A DNA stretch of 64,000 nucleotides from Akkermansia muciniphila (GTDB taxonomy: Bacteria > Verrucomicrobiota > Verrucomicrobiia > Verrucomicrobiales > Akkermansiaceae): positions 682,001 through 746,000 of the forward strand of contig NZ_CP114598.1 in assembly GCF_030848305.1 (NCBI RefSeq), given 5' to 3'. Shown piece by piece: positions 18,801-25,784 of the stretch (positions are counted from its first letter, which is position 1; every line of letters begins with the position of its first letter). The position numbers were made by a program, and so were the translations under genes. The notes under the pieces were generated by a model. The model was given only the letters and a program-made list of their open reading frames with translations. It was not told where the DNA came from and ran no database searches.

Positions 18801-20315
18801 TGCGTTCGCGCCACCGTCGTAAAGACTGTCAACAAAGACTCCGGCAAGAACGGATATGCCATCGTTATTTCCGAAAAAACAGCCGCTATGCCGGACTGGA
18901 AGGCCGTAGCGGACAAACTGGCCGAAAAACACGGAGGCACCATCGTCACCGTAAAGGATTCCGTATTCTCCAAGCTGGACACGCTTAAAAAAATGGCTCC
19001 CCGCTTCATGGCCGTCGTCGCGCGCCCGGAGGAAATAGACCGGGTGCTGGTGAATGACCTGCACCGCCTGAGCCGCCGGCTGGACGACGACCCTTACGGA
19101 GACTGTATCTGGGGCATTGTCACAGGATACACCCCCCAGGCAGCCATGAGAATAGCCTCTGCAACGAAGCCTCTCGTCATCAGCCGCGCCATGGGAACAA
19201 CCAATGTGGATTCCTCCCGGTTCAAAGACAGCATGAGCATCACGGACTGGCAGCCCTTCCAATACCTGGAACAGCATGGTTCCAAGGGCAAGGTGACGCC
19301 GGCTTTCTACACGAAAGGCCTGAAAGAACAGGACAAGGGGGATGAAACCACGCTGGGCGTAACGCCCAAGCTTATGGAATACTGGAAACGTTACTCCCCG
19401 CAGCTTTTCGTAACGGCCTCCCACGCGACCCAGTTTAATCTGGAAATGCCTTTCGGCAAGGGACTCATCGTTTCCGGCAACAACCGGTTCTATGCGCTGG
19501 ACAAAAAACAGTTCAGGGAATTCACCACTTTTTTGCGCGGCGTGCTCTTCAACGGGAAGGAAGACGACCTGCTCTCCTTCCTAAAGAGAATTAAAGCGCC
19601 GGTGATTGAAACCAGACCGGTTCCGGCTGTCTGGGTCGCAGCGGGAAACTGCCTGATCGGAGACGCCAAGAAAACGAAAAACTCCATGGCCATCACCGCC
19701 CTGAGCCGCTACGGCTTCAACCAGCTGGTAGGCTACACCGTCCCTTCCTGGTATGGCAAGGGAGGCTGGGGAACGCTGGGCCTTCTGTTCAGCAATCATG
19801 ACGCCTCCAGCCTGGCGGAAGCCTGGTATTTGAACAACCAGTTTATTCTGGACGAGACCATGACCCGCTTTCCCAAGCTCATGAACGTCCATTTTAACTC
19901 CCCGGATATCAATGGAATCAGGAACGATCCCGACTTTGCCAGGGGCATGAGTTCCGCCGGATACGGCATGGGCAAGGATCAGTTGGGCCTTATCCACGAC
20001 CGGGACACCGTGGCCTTTTACGGAGACCCTGCCTGGACGGCGCGTCTTGACGAATCCCGCGCTCCGTCTCCGTGGCATATCGACTGGAATGACCCCGCAG
20101 ACGCCTCCAAAGGCTTCACCGTCACAGCCAACAAAGACGCCAAAGGCCGCCTGGGAGTCTGGTTCCCCAACCGAATCAGCGCCGGCAAAGCCACCGTCAC
20201 CATCGGCGGAACCGCTACACCCATTGAAAAGGCAGGCCTGCTGACCAACGACTTCCTTCTGCTCCGGGAACTGGAACTCAAAAAGGGAGAAAAAGCCGTC
20301 GTGGAAATGAAATAA
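15885..20315 (+). CDS. Secreted M16 zinc peptidase with C-terminal cysteine-peptidase-like domain
   Basis: A 1476-residue exported protein (signal peptide about 1-24, ending SPAGA). Residues 45 to about 940 form a two-unit M16 (insulinase/PqqL-type) peptidase: the inverted zinc motif HFLEH at 93-97, with the third ligand in the ERGIITSE segment (173-180), and a second M16 unit beginning near residue 534 (LSNGVRVNLKP) that lacks HxxEH. The last 500 residues are a different domain: His1180 in ASHATQ and Cys1256 in WVAAGNCLIGD, followed by ALSRYGFNQLVGY and WGTLGLLF, resembling the His/Cys layout of C25/caspase-fold peptidases. M16 activity is well supported; the second activity is inference. 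The ATG at 15885 starts the signal peptide; upstream frame is not used. A terminator follows. Confidence 0.9.
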   Translation: MKAFTITSILAVACLFPSYSPAGAATENKIQAASTQTAAGIPKQDPQLIKGKLANGLTYFIRPNAEPKGRFSIRLRVNTGSLNETDDIQGVSHFLEHMVFNGSTHFKRGEMIPAMQKEGLGLGGDANAYTAFDETVYMMDVPSMKESTVNLAFTIMRDFADGALLEESAIDAERGIITSEYKVRDSAGYRVMKEVFSIMLDGTRIPERYPIGTLEVIRTAPREKFINYYRTHYVPSQMQLVIAGDITPEQGKAWVEKYFGSMKKDNYSFQTDRGTLKTAAETTAHWITNKEATSTEASINISRPYVNKPDTVANRNKDIPLNVAYAMLNRRLEKMAKNADCPFISAAGGRTDIVEAAEVDSIQTQADYKNWKAALAAIEQELRRAIEFGFNKEELAEARSNITAAAENAIKSWSTAKSEDLASAIAQSAAQDKVFTTPQEDWAISREVVENLTPEQCQAALKEAWTGAFPRVIVTSNKENAQGSAEIMKTYRESQTAKVQPYQTDSRKDFSYKFGEPGKVTARAEAADLGVTQLTLSNGVRVNLKPTEFDKDSINITFAVDGGGLSRPEKASGLELFAGAVMNGGGLKDHSNDELAAIMAGKKVGVGFSMTDRFFLLSGNTNRENLETQLQLQTAYLMHPGYRQDGVTLLRRTIPMIYNKMDHEVQGAMKKQVPAILYKNNPRFTFPTQEQLNSYQIKDVRDWVDAPLKNNYMEVTVTGDFRTEDIIPLLERTVGAVPKRAEAPAALDEKLRHPAMADFNFSKDLTYDSSIDKTLVCLFWKTPGGEDKKLARRLNMLKAVFYDRVFKGLREDMGETYSPSTGLNISETYPDGGYIITMSSGVMRNKEAVRNAIAKIADDLGKGNITQEELDRARNPILNSMDRAQRDNGYWASLLRDSQAKPERLNQQREGIPDVKAITVEEVNKLARDIFGKGEHLNLNILPDHPAVETPPAEKQADKAASPQAAVSPAAFCVRATVVKTVNKDSGKNGYAIVISEKTAAMPDWKAVADKLAEKHGGTIVTVKDSVFSKLDTLKKMAPRFMAVVARPEEIDRVLVNDLHRLSRRLDDDPYGDCIWGIVTGYTPQAAMRIASATKPLVISRAMGTTNVDSSRFKDSMSITDWQPFQYLEQHGSKGKVTPAFYTKGLKEQDKGDETTLGVTPKLMEYWKRYSPQLFVTASHATQFNLEMPFGKGLIVSGNNRFYALDKKQFREFTTFLRGVLFNGKEDDLLSFLKRIKAPVIETRPVPAVWVAAGNCLIGDAKKTKNSMAITALSRYGFNQLVGYTVPSWYGKGGWGTLGLLFSNHDASSLAEAWYLNNQFILDETMTRFPKLMNVHFNSPDINGIRNDPDFARGMSSAGYGMGKDQLGLIHDRDTVAFYGDPAWTARLDESRAPSPWHIDWNDPADASKGFTVTANKDAKGRLGVWFPNRISAGKATVTIGGTATPIEKAGLLTNDFLLLRELELKKGEKAVVEMK

Positions 20316-20358
20316 GCGTGGGAGAAAAACAAGTCGCAGGAAATTTTCCCCTTCCGTC

Positions 20359-20389
20359 GGCGGCCGGATATCCGGCCGCCGCTCTTTTT
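20359..20389 (+). terminator. Terminator after the M16 fusion gene
   Basis: A 22-nt perfect GC-rich palindrome at 20359-20380 followed by a CTCTTTTT tail to 20389. Confidence 0.7.
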
Positions 20390-20392
20390 CCA

Positions 20393-20421
20393 TAGACAAG
20401 CAACCTTCAAACATGGATACT
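20393..20421 (+). promoter_or_regulatory. Promoter for the nfeD-flotillin pair
   Basis: TAGACA at 20393-20398, a 17-bp spacer and GATACT at 20416-20421. Expected start near 20428, 14 bases before the NfeD ATG. It lies directly after the preceding terminator. Confidence 0.5.
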
Positions 20422-20441
20422 GTCGGTAATCAATCCACCCT

Positions 20442-20975
20442 ATGACTGATTACTCCATTTTCTTTATCATCGCCGTAGTAGCAACGGGCGTGGGAGCGCT
20501 CCTGTTTCTCCTGTCCCTGTTCGGGCTGGGGGAACATGATCTGGACTTTGATGCGGATTCCGGCGGAGCGGACGTAGGGTTGCTGTCCATTAAATCCGGC
20601 ATCGGCTTTTTTCTGGGCTTCGGCTGGGGCGGCGTGCTCGCCCAGGGTCTGGACTGGGGGATGGCCGCCTCCCTGGCGGCGGCTTTCTTCACTGGCGTGC
20701 TGATGTTCCTGATTATCGGCATCTCCATGCGTTTCATTATGAGCCTTAAATCAGACGGCACCCTGAATTATGAAACCCTCAAGGGAATGACCGGCTCCGT
20801 TTACATCAGCATTCCCGGAAACCTCCAACGCGGCGGACAAGTTACAATCGCCCATCCCAGCCAGCTGCTGTACCTCCCTGCCGTCCAGGAAGGGGAACAT
20901 CCCCTGCCCTCCGGAACCCCGGTGGAAGTGGTAGCCGTCACTGCGGGAGTCGTCACCGTCAAACCTCTTCATTAA
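20442..20975 (+). CDS. NfeD-like membrane protein
   Basis: A 177-residue protein with transmembrane segments near residues 5-27, 47-69 and 75-97, a DLDFDADSGGAD acidic loop, and a C-terminal OB-fold-like domain from about residue 108 (GMTGSVYISIPGNLQRGGQVTI). This is the short NfeD type that is typically encoded next to a flotillin, as here (33 bases upstream of the flotillin start). Such pairs organise membrane microdomains. It lacks the serine-protease domain of long NfeD (NfeDlong/ClpP-like). No Shine-Dalgarno sequence is visible. Confidence 0.85.
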   Translation: MTDYSIFFIIAVVATGVGALLFLLSLFGLGEHDLDFDADSGGADVGLLSIKSGIGFFLGFGWGGVLAQGLDWGMAASLAAAFFTGVLMFLIIGISMRFIMSLKSDGTLNYETLKGMTGSVYISIPGNLQRGGQVTIAHPSQLLYLPAVQEGEHPLPSGTPVEVVAVTAGVVTVKPLH

Positions 20976-21008
20976 CAAACACCCCAATCATCATACCCCT
21001 AGCCGACT

Positions 21009-22511
21009 ATGGACAAAATCATCCCCATCGCCATTCTGGTTCTCTTCATCATTCTGACCGCTTCCTGGCTGTTCAGCCGCTACCGCATGTGCCCTCCGGA
21101 CAAAATCCTCATCGTCTTCGGGAAAGTAGGCACAGGCCAACCAGCCAAATGTTACCACGGCGGCTCCACCTTCGTACTTCCGGTTCTCCAGTCCTATAGC
21201 TATCTGGATCTAAACCCTATCAATATTGACGTGCCCCTCCAGGGCGCCCTTTCCTCCCAAAACATACGCGTGGATGTGCCCTCCTCCTTCATCGTGGGCA
21301 TCTCCACCCTGCCTGAAATCATGCAGAACGCCGCTGCGCGCCTGCTGGGCCGCTCCCGGGAGGAAATCCGCAATCTGGCTGCGGAAATCATCATGGGGCA
21401 GATGCGCGTGGTGATTGCCTCCATGACCATTGAGGAAATCAACTCCGACCGCGAAAAACTCATCAAGGGCATCACGGAAGGCGTGGACGTGGAACTGCAC
21501 AAAGTGGGCCTCCATCTCATCAACGCCAATATCACGGACATCCAGGACGCTTCCGGCTACATCAACGCCCTGGGCAAAGAAGCCGCTGCGCGCGCCATCA
21601 ATGACGCCACCATCAAGGTGGCGGAAGAAACGCGCCGCGGGGAAATTGGCAAAGCGGAAGCGGAAAAGGACCAGACCATCCAGGTGGCGAACGCCCGCGC
21701 CATCGCCATTGAGGGCCAGAACGAAGCCCAGATTAAAATTGCGGAATCCGCCGCCAAGCTGCAAGTGAAGCAGGCGGAGGCCAAAAAGCTGGCGGAAGTG
21801 GCCCAGAAGGTGCAGGAGGCTAAAACCCTGGAAGAAGCCTACCAAGCGGAAAAAGAAGCGGAATTGAAGCGCGCGGAACGCGAACGCGCCACGCAGGAAG
21901 CCAACATCCTGGTAACAGCCCGCATTGAAAAGAGCCAGCGCGAAGTGCAGGCCCAGGCCACGGCGGAAGTACTCAAACTGGAACAGGAAGGCAAGGCGCA
22001 GGCTCTGCTCATCCAGCGCAGAGCGGAAGCGGAAGCCATCCGCCAACTGGCGGAAGGCGAAGCCCAGGCTACCCTCCTGAAGAAAAAAGCGGAAGGGGAA
22101 GGCATGGAAATGGTGGGACGCGGTGAAGCGGCCGCGATTGAAGCCGTGCTGGAAGGCAAGGCCCGCGGTTTTCAGCAGATCGTCCAGGCGGCAGGTTCTT
22201 CCGAGGCCGCTTCCAACCTGTTGGTGACGGAACAGCTTACCAAGATTGTGGAGCTCCAGTCCGGCGCCATTAAGGGTTTGAAATTTGACAAAGTAGTCGT
22301 CATGGGCAACGGAGGGAACTCCTCTGTAGGAGGATTCGTCCAGAATCTGGTAAAGGATACGCTGCCCCTTCATGAACTCGGCAAAAGCGTAGGGCTGGAA
22401 TTGCCCGCTTTTCTGGGCAAACCCATGGAAGGGAAAACCGCAGCTTCCTCCCCTGCTCCCTCAGCCGATGCCCCAGCGGCAGATACCGCAACTACCGTCA
22501 ACCCGAGTTGA
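21009..22511 (+). CDS. Flotillin-like SPFH protein
   Basis: A 500-residue flotillin (YqiK/FloT type). One N-terminal membrane helix (residues 4-22), SPFH/PHB domain from about 28 to 200 (PPDKILIVFGK..., SSFIVGISTLPEIMQNAAARLLG), then a long Ala/Glu/Lys-rich coiled coil (about 200-380, with repeated EAE/AEA patterns), and the C-terminal flotillin oligomerisation region (QSGAIKGLKFDKVVVMGNGG). The final 50 residues are Pro/Ala/Thr-rich. It probably oligomerises on the inner membrane and works with the NfeD protein just upstream. A weak hairpin at 22622-22646 might end the transcript. Confidence 0.93.
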   Translation: MDKIIPIAILVLFIILTASWLFSRYRMCPPDKILIVFGKVGTGQPAKCYHGGSTFVLPVLQSYSYLDLNPINIDVPLQGALSSQNIRVDVPSSFIVGISTLPEIMQNAAARLLGRSREEIRNLAAEIIMGQMRVVIASMTIEEINSDREKLIKGITEGVDVELHKVGLHLINANITDIQDASGYINALGKEAAARAINDATIKVAEETRRGEIGKAEAEKDQTIQVANARAIAIEGQNEAQIKIAESAAKLQVKQAEAKKLAEVAQKVQEAKTLEEAYQAEKEAELKRAERERATQEANILVTARIEKSQREVQAQATAEVLKLEQEGKAQALLIQRRAEAEAIRQLAEGEAQATLLKKKAEGEGMEMVGRGEAAAIEAVLEGKARGFQQIVQAAGSSEAASNLLVTEQLTKIVELQSGAIKGLKFDKVVVMGNGGNSSVGGFVQNLVKDTLPLHELGKSVGLELPAFLGKPMEGKTAASSPAPSADAPAADTATTVNPS

Positions 22512-22987
22512 CCCCTCCATCCCTGCGTTCCTGACGGCAACCGTCTCTCCCCCGAACAGACAGGGCAGGTATGGACAGCATTGTCCATATTGACGCAGGA
22601 CGCACGCTACAATGGCAAAATCCGTTCCCCGTCAACAGGGAAACGGGTCTTGAAACATAAAGGGAAAAGCAGAATGCCTGCCTTCAAGGCTAATAGGCAA
22701 AGGTCAGCAAGTACTGTGTCCCGCCACCTGCCCGGATGAACAGAAAAGCGTCGGCGCTTTCTGCTTTATTCCCGGTAATATCGAAAGCGGCAAGGCAGGC
22801 ATGCCCTCTCCTGGAAAACGGTAAACGCCATGTTGATTTATTGTCCTGTAACTGATGTTTTCATGGTATTTTTCAATCTGTAACAAAATGCAGGATTCTT
22901 ATGGGAAATAGCGTTATTATTCGATAATACAATTATTCTATAGCATAATAGAAAAAAACTATAACAAATTACTGCTCGCCAGGTTCA
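22512..22987. other. Long intergenic region with inverted repeats
   Basis: About 480 bases after the flotillin gene. It contains a bulged 8-bp hairpin at 22622-22646 without a U-tail, an 11-bp perfect inverted repeat (22674-22684 with 22792-22802), a nested hairpin at 22741-22763, and an AT-rich stretch at 22900-22970. The minus strand holds a short coding-like remnant, listed separately. No complete gene is supported. Confidence 0.5.
22690..22886 (-). pseudogene. Possible remnant of a gene 3' end
   Basis: On the minus strand a frame from 22860 to the stop at 22690 encodes 56 residues that read like a natural protein C-terminus (GHACLAAFDITGNKAES then FLFIRAGGG and TQYLLTFAY before a stop). 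It has no start codon. A second frame (22886 leftward) reads coherently up to about 22800 (INQHGVYRFPGEG), so the two halves could be one gene broken by a frameshift. The sequence upstream is AT-rich and non-coding. I do not recognise the family; chance cannot be ruled out. Confidence 0.25.
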
Positions 22988-23016
22988 TTGACAAGAAACC
23001 GGAAGCAGGTTAGGAT
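22988..23016 (+). promoter_or_regulatory. Promoter for entericidin-like gene 1
   Basis: Perfect TTGACA at 22988-22993, a 17-bp spacer and TAGGAT at 23011-23016. Expected start near 23023, 19 bases before the ATG at 23042. It also rules out a start codon inside the -35 box. Confidence 0.7.
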
Positions 23017-23041
23017 ACGGCCTTCAACCTCTCTTCGACTA

Positions 23042-23188
23042 ATGAATATCAAATCCGCCCTTTTGACGCTCGCCGCAGCCCTCGCTCTCTCCTCCTGCAA
23101 TACGATCAGCGGAATAGGAAAAGACGTGGAAGCCATGGGAAGCAAAATTGACAGCGCCTCCCAGGCTACCAGCAAGTCCATGCAATAA
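23042..23188 (+). CDS. Entericidin-like small lipoprotein 1
   Basis: A 48-residue lipoprotein: signal peptide NIKSALLTLAAALALSSC with lipobox LSSC, so Cys19 is lipidated, then NTISGIGKDVEAMGSKIDSA, the entericidin pattern (CNTxxGxGxDxxxxGxxI). In E. coli, entericidins A and B are small lipoproteins described as an antidote/toxin pair linked to stationary phase; function here is unproven. It has its own strong promoter and faces a paralogue at 23459-23602 with a perfect hairpin between them. Confidence 0.85.
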   Translation: MNIKSALLTLAAALALSSCNTISGIGKDVEAMGSKIDSASQATSKSMQ

Positions 23189-23398
23189 GTCCCGGAACGT
23201 AGCCGGACGCCGTTTTGAATCCTCTTTTAAGGGAAAAGAGGCGGTATTTTGTCGCCTCCCATTCTGTTTGAATGGCAGTCGGCCCCCGTGGGGCTCCCAA
23301 CGAATTGCCAAGGTTCGGCTCCATCCTTCATGAAACAATCCAAACCTTTGCGGCAATCCGGAAACCAGGACAAGCGGGCGGCAGCAAATTTTTTACCT

Positions 23399-23434
23399 GA
23401 AAGCCGCTTCATCCATTTGGATGAAGCGGCTTTC
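23399..23434. terminator. Shared hairpin between convergent entericidin genes
   Basis: A perfect 16-bp stem (23399-23414 with 23419-23434) closed by a 4-nt loop. It lies 25 bases beyond the stop of entericidin 2 and 210 bases beyond that of entericidin 1. U-tails are short in both directions, so it may act as terminator or as an RNA-stabilising end. A weaker hairpin (23221-23241) follows gene 1. Confidence 0.6.
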
Positions 23435-23458
23435 GTTCAAGGTCTCCACACAACCTTC

Positions 23459-23602
23459 TTACATGGCCCGGCTGGTGGAACGGGCTGCGGAATTAATGTC
23501 GCTGCCGACGGCTTCCACATCCTTGCCAACCCCGCCGATCGTATTGCAGGAAACGCACCCAAGAAGGGTGGCGATACTCAGAATAATTAATTTGCTTTTC
23601 AT
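23459..23602 (-). CDS. Entericidin-like small lipoprotein 2
   Basis: A 47-residue paralogue of the gene at 23042-23188 on the opposite strand. Signal peptide KSKLIILSIATLLGCVSC with a CVSC-type lipobox (Cys19), then NTIGGVGKDVEAVGSDINSAA. The mature parts of the two proteins match at most positions (CNTI-G-GKDVEA-GS-I-SA), while signal peptides differ, so the duplication is not recent. The ATG at 23602 was chosen over upstream in-frame ATGs because it begins the signal peptide. No clear Shine-Dalgarno sequence or promoter was found. Confidence 0.82.
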   Translation of the reverse strand: MKSKLIILSIATLLGCVSCNTIGGVGKDVEAVGSDINSAARSTSRAM

Positions 23603-23806
23603 CGTTTTATTGGAAGTGTTCCGAATAATCAGACTCCATTCCTTCATTCCCCGTTCAAAGAACCGGCAATCATGCCACAAAGCCTCCTGTCATTCTCCGT
23701 TCTTGCCATGCGTGCCTGAAACACTTAAAAAACATGCGCCAACGGAAAAAATGCCGGGCGGATATTCCGCTCCCATTACCCGGAACCATTACTATTTACT
23801 ACCAAA

Positions 23807-24688
23807 ATGATTAAAGTAGCCATCGTAGGATACGGCAACATCGGGAAATACGCTGTGGACGCCTTGCGCGCCGCTCCCGATATGGAACTGGCAGGCATCG
23901 TGCGCCGCCCCGGCAGCGAACCTGTACACGGCATCAGGACCGCAAGTAATGTGGAGGAACTGGGCCATGTGGACGCGGCCCTGCTCTGCACCCCCACCCG
24001 CAGCGTGGAAGAAACGGCCCTGCCCCTGCTCGCCCGCGGCATCAACACGGTAGACAGCTTCGATATTCACGGGGATATCGTGGCCTTGCGCCGTTCCCTG
24101 GGAGCCCAGGCAATCAAGCACGACGCCGTCTCCATTATCTCCGCCGGCTGGGATCCCGGCACGGACTCCGTCATCCGCACCCTGATGCTGGCCATGGCTC
24201 CCAAGGGCATTACGTACACCAACTTCGGTCCCGGCATGAGCATGGGCCACAGCGTCGTGGCGCGTTCCAAGGAAGGAGTGGCGGATGCGCTCTCCCTCAC
24301 CATTCCTACGGGTTCCGGCGTACACCGCCGCATGGTTTATGTGGTGCTGAAGGAAGGCGCCAAATTCTCCGACGTGGAATTCGCCATTAAATCCGATTCC
24401 TACTTCAGCCATGACGACACCCGTGTGCTGCAGGTGCCCGACATCGACGTGCTGAAAGACATGGGCCACGGTGTGCTGATGGAACGCAAGGGCGTTTCCG
24501 GCTCCACGCAGAACCAGATGTTCACGTTTGAAATGCGCATCAATAATCCGGCTTTGACCGCCCAGGTCATGGTGGCTTCCGCCCGCGCCAGCATGAAACT
24601 GGCTGCAGGCTGCTACACGCTGCCGGAAATAGCCCCGATGGATTTTCTGCCGGGCGACCGCGAAGAACTGATTGCCCAGCTGGTCTAA
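23807..24688 (+). CDS. ddh: meso-Diaminopimelate dehydrogenase
   Basis: NADPH-dependent one-step amination of tetrahydrodipicolinate to meso-diaminopimelate, for lysine and peptidoglycan synthesis. The 293 residues begin with the Rossmann motif VAIVGYGNIGKYA and include CTPTRSVEE, SAGWDPGTDS, FGPGMSMGHS and ALTAQVMVASARA, all characteristic of Ddh, not of DapB. Length is slightly below the 320-residue classical type, as in the smaller Ddh clade. It is monocistronic: a terminator follows at 24755. It faces an L,D-transpeptidase that cross-links DAP residues, which may be coincidence. Confidence 0.92.
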   Translation: MIKVAIVGYGNIGKYAVDALRAAPDMELAGIVRRPGSEPVHGIRTASNVEELGHVDAALLCTPTRSVEETALPLLARGINTVDSFDIHGDIVALRRSLGAQAIKHDAVSIISAGWDPGTDSVIRTLMLAMAPKGITYTNFGPGMSMGHSVVARSKEGVADALSLTIPTGSGVHRRMVYVVLKEGAKFSDVEFAIKSDSYFSHDDTRVLQVPDIDVLKDMGHGVLMERKGVSGSTQNQMFTFEMRINNPALTAQVMVASARASMKLAAGCYTLPEIAPMDFLPGDREELIAQLV

Positions 24689-24754
24689 TCCGGAGCATTC
24701 CGGACACACGCATCCGGGGCGGTTCTACCGCCCCTGTTCCGCAAGTCTCCCTTT

Positions 24755-24784
24755 ATCCTCCGGCCCACAGCCGGAGGATTTTTA
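24755..24784 (+). terminator. Terminator after ddh
   Basis: A perfect 10-bp stem (24755-24764 with 24770-24779) with a 5-nt loop and a T-run to 24783. It touches the stop codon of the convergent L,D-transpeptidase gene. Confidence 0.85.
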
Positions 24785-25516
24785 TTGCTCCACCACAACA
24801 AGCCTTCCATTGACGGCATTCACCCGGGCCGGAGTACGGGTCCGTTCCGTCCAGTCCCATGCGCGGGCCATGTCCGCCCAAAAGGCGGCGTAAGGAGAAT
24901 CCTTTTCCTCTGACAAACGCGCCGGAGTAGGCACGAAGGGATAAATCTGCACGGGAACGTTTTTTTGCCCATGAACCAGGGCCTGTTCCACCATAGTATA
25001 AATCTCCTCAATTCCGGAATCGGTCATCGCCAGACAGCCGATGGAAACATCCCGGCCATGCACCATGATGAAGCTCCCCGTCCGGTTCAGGGAGCGGTCA
25101 TAGGCATTCGGATACCCGATGTTGAAAGACAGATGGTAATTGCTCCGGGGATTGAGTCCGGACGGTTCCACTTCATAAAAACCTTCCGGCGTTTGCCTGT
25201 CCCCCTCCCTCTCCTTGGGGCCCAGCTTCCCGGACCATGCGGCGATCGGATAACGCTTGGCAAGCACGTAACATTCCGCCTTGTCCGGTTTCACCCACAG
25301 TTCCAGGACGGAGTCTTCCTTGACGGCCCGTAAAAACACAGGATTCCCCACTCTGACGCCGCACGGCTCCAGAAAGGAATTCAGAACGGGCGTTACCCGT
25401 TTCCGCGCGATATCCGCACGGTTGGAGGATTTTTCTGCACATGCCATATTGAAAGCCGCTACGGAGGAAACCAGCAGAACCAGCCCCAGCAAGGACAGGG
25501 CTACACTCTTCTTCAT
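24782..25516 (-). CDS. L,D-transpeptidase (YkuD domain, YafK-like), exported
   Basis: A 244-residue protein with an N-terminal signal sequence (SVALSLLGLVLLVSSVAAF). The YkuD domain spans about residues 65-205 and carries the catalytic motif HGRDVSIGCLAMTD with His153 and Cys161, plus the family DRQTPEGFYEV and NIGYPNAYD segments that place it in the YafK-like subgroup. It would act in the periplasm on peptidoglycan 3-3 cross-links or on attachment or release of lipoprotein; which one is unknown. Its promoter places the transcript start at the ATG. Confidence 0.92.
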   Translation of the reverse strand: MKKSVALSLLGLVLLVSSVAAFNMACAEKSSNRADIARKRVTPVLNSFLEPCGVRVGNPVFLRAVKEDSVLELWVKPDKAECYVLAKRYPIAAWSGKLGPKEREGDRQTPEGFYEVEPSGLNPRSNYHLSFNIGYPNAYDRSLNRTGSFIMVHGRDVSIGCLAMTDSGIEEIYTMVEQALVHGQKNVPVQIYPFVPTPARLSEEKDSPYAAFWADMARAWDWTERTRTPARVNAVNGRLVVVEQ

Positions 25517-25522
25517 AAATCA

Positions 25523-25550
25523 TCTATAATGGCGGCTTTTGTTTTGACAA
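25523..25550 (-). promoter_or_regulatory. Promoter for the L,D-transpeptidase gene
   Basis: On the minus strand TTGTCA (25545-25550), a 16-bp spacer and TATAGA (25523-25528). Expected transcription start is 25516-25517, the A of the ATG, so the message is probably leaderless. Confidence 0.55.
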
Positions 25551-25784
25551 GCAGAAAACCAGCCGATTCTCTCCGAAGAAGGAAAAGGAAGACGGAAAGG
25601 AGGGCAGTTCCAGAGAAAAGTTCCCTGCCCGAAGCTGTTCCCCCGGATAGAAAACATGTCTGTGCTGGAAATGCAGGCTCCGGAGAAGTATCATCAGCCC
25701 TTAGAACATCAGCGGAAGACCCGCTATCAACGGACTCATCCCCTTTGCACCGCCGCAGGAAAAAGCGGCATTCACGAAAACGCC

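Noticed and set aside
22988-23041. Longer start for entericidin-like gene 1
   Set aside because: The extra start codon lies inside the TTGACA promoter box, and the lipoprotein signal begins at 23042.
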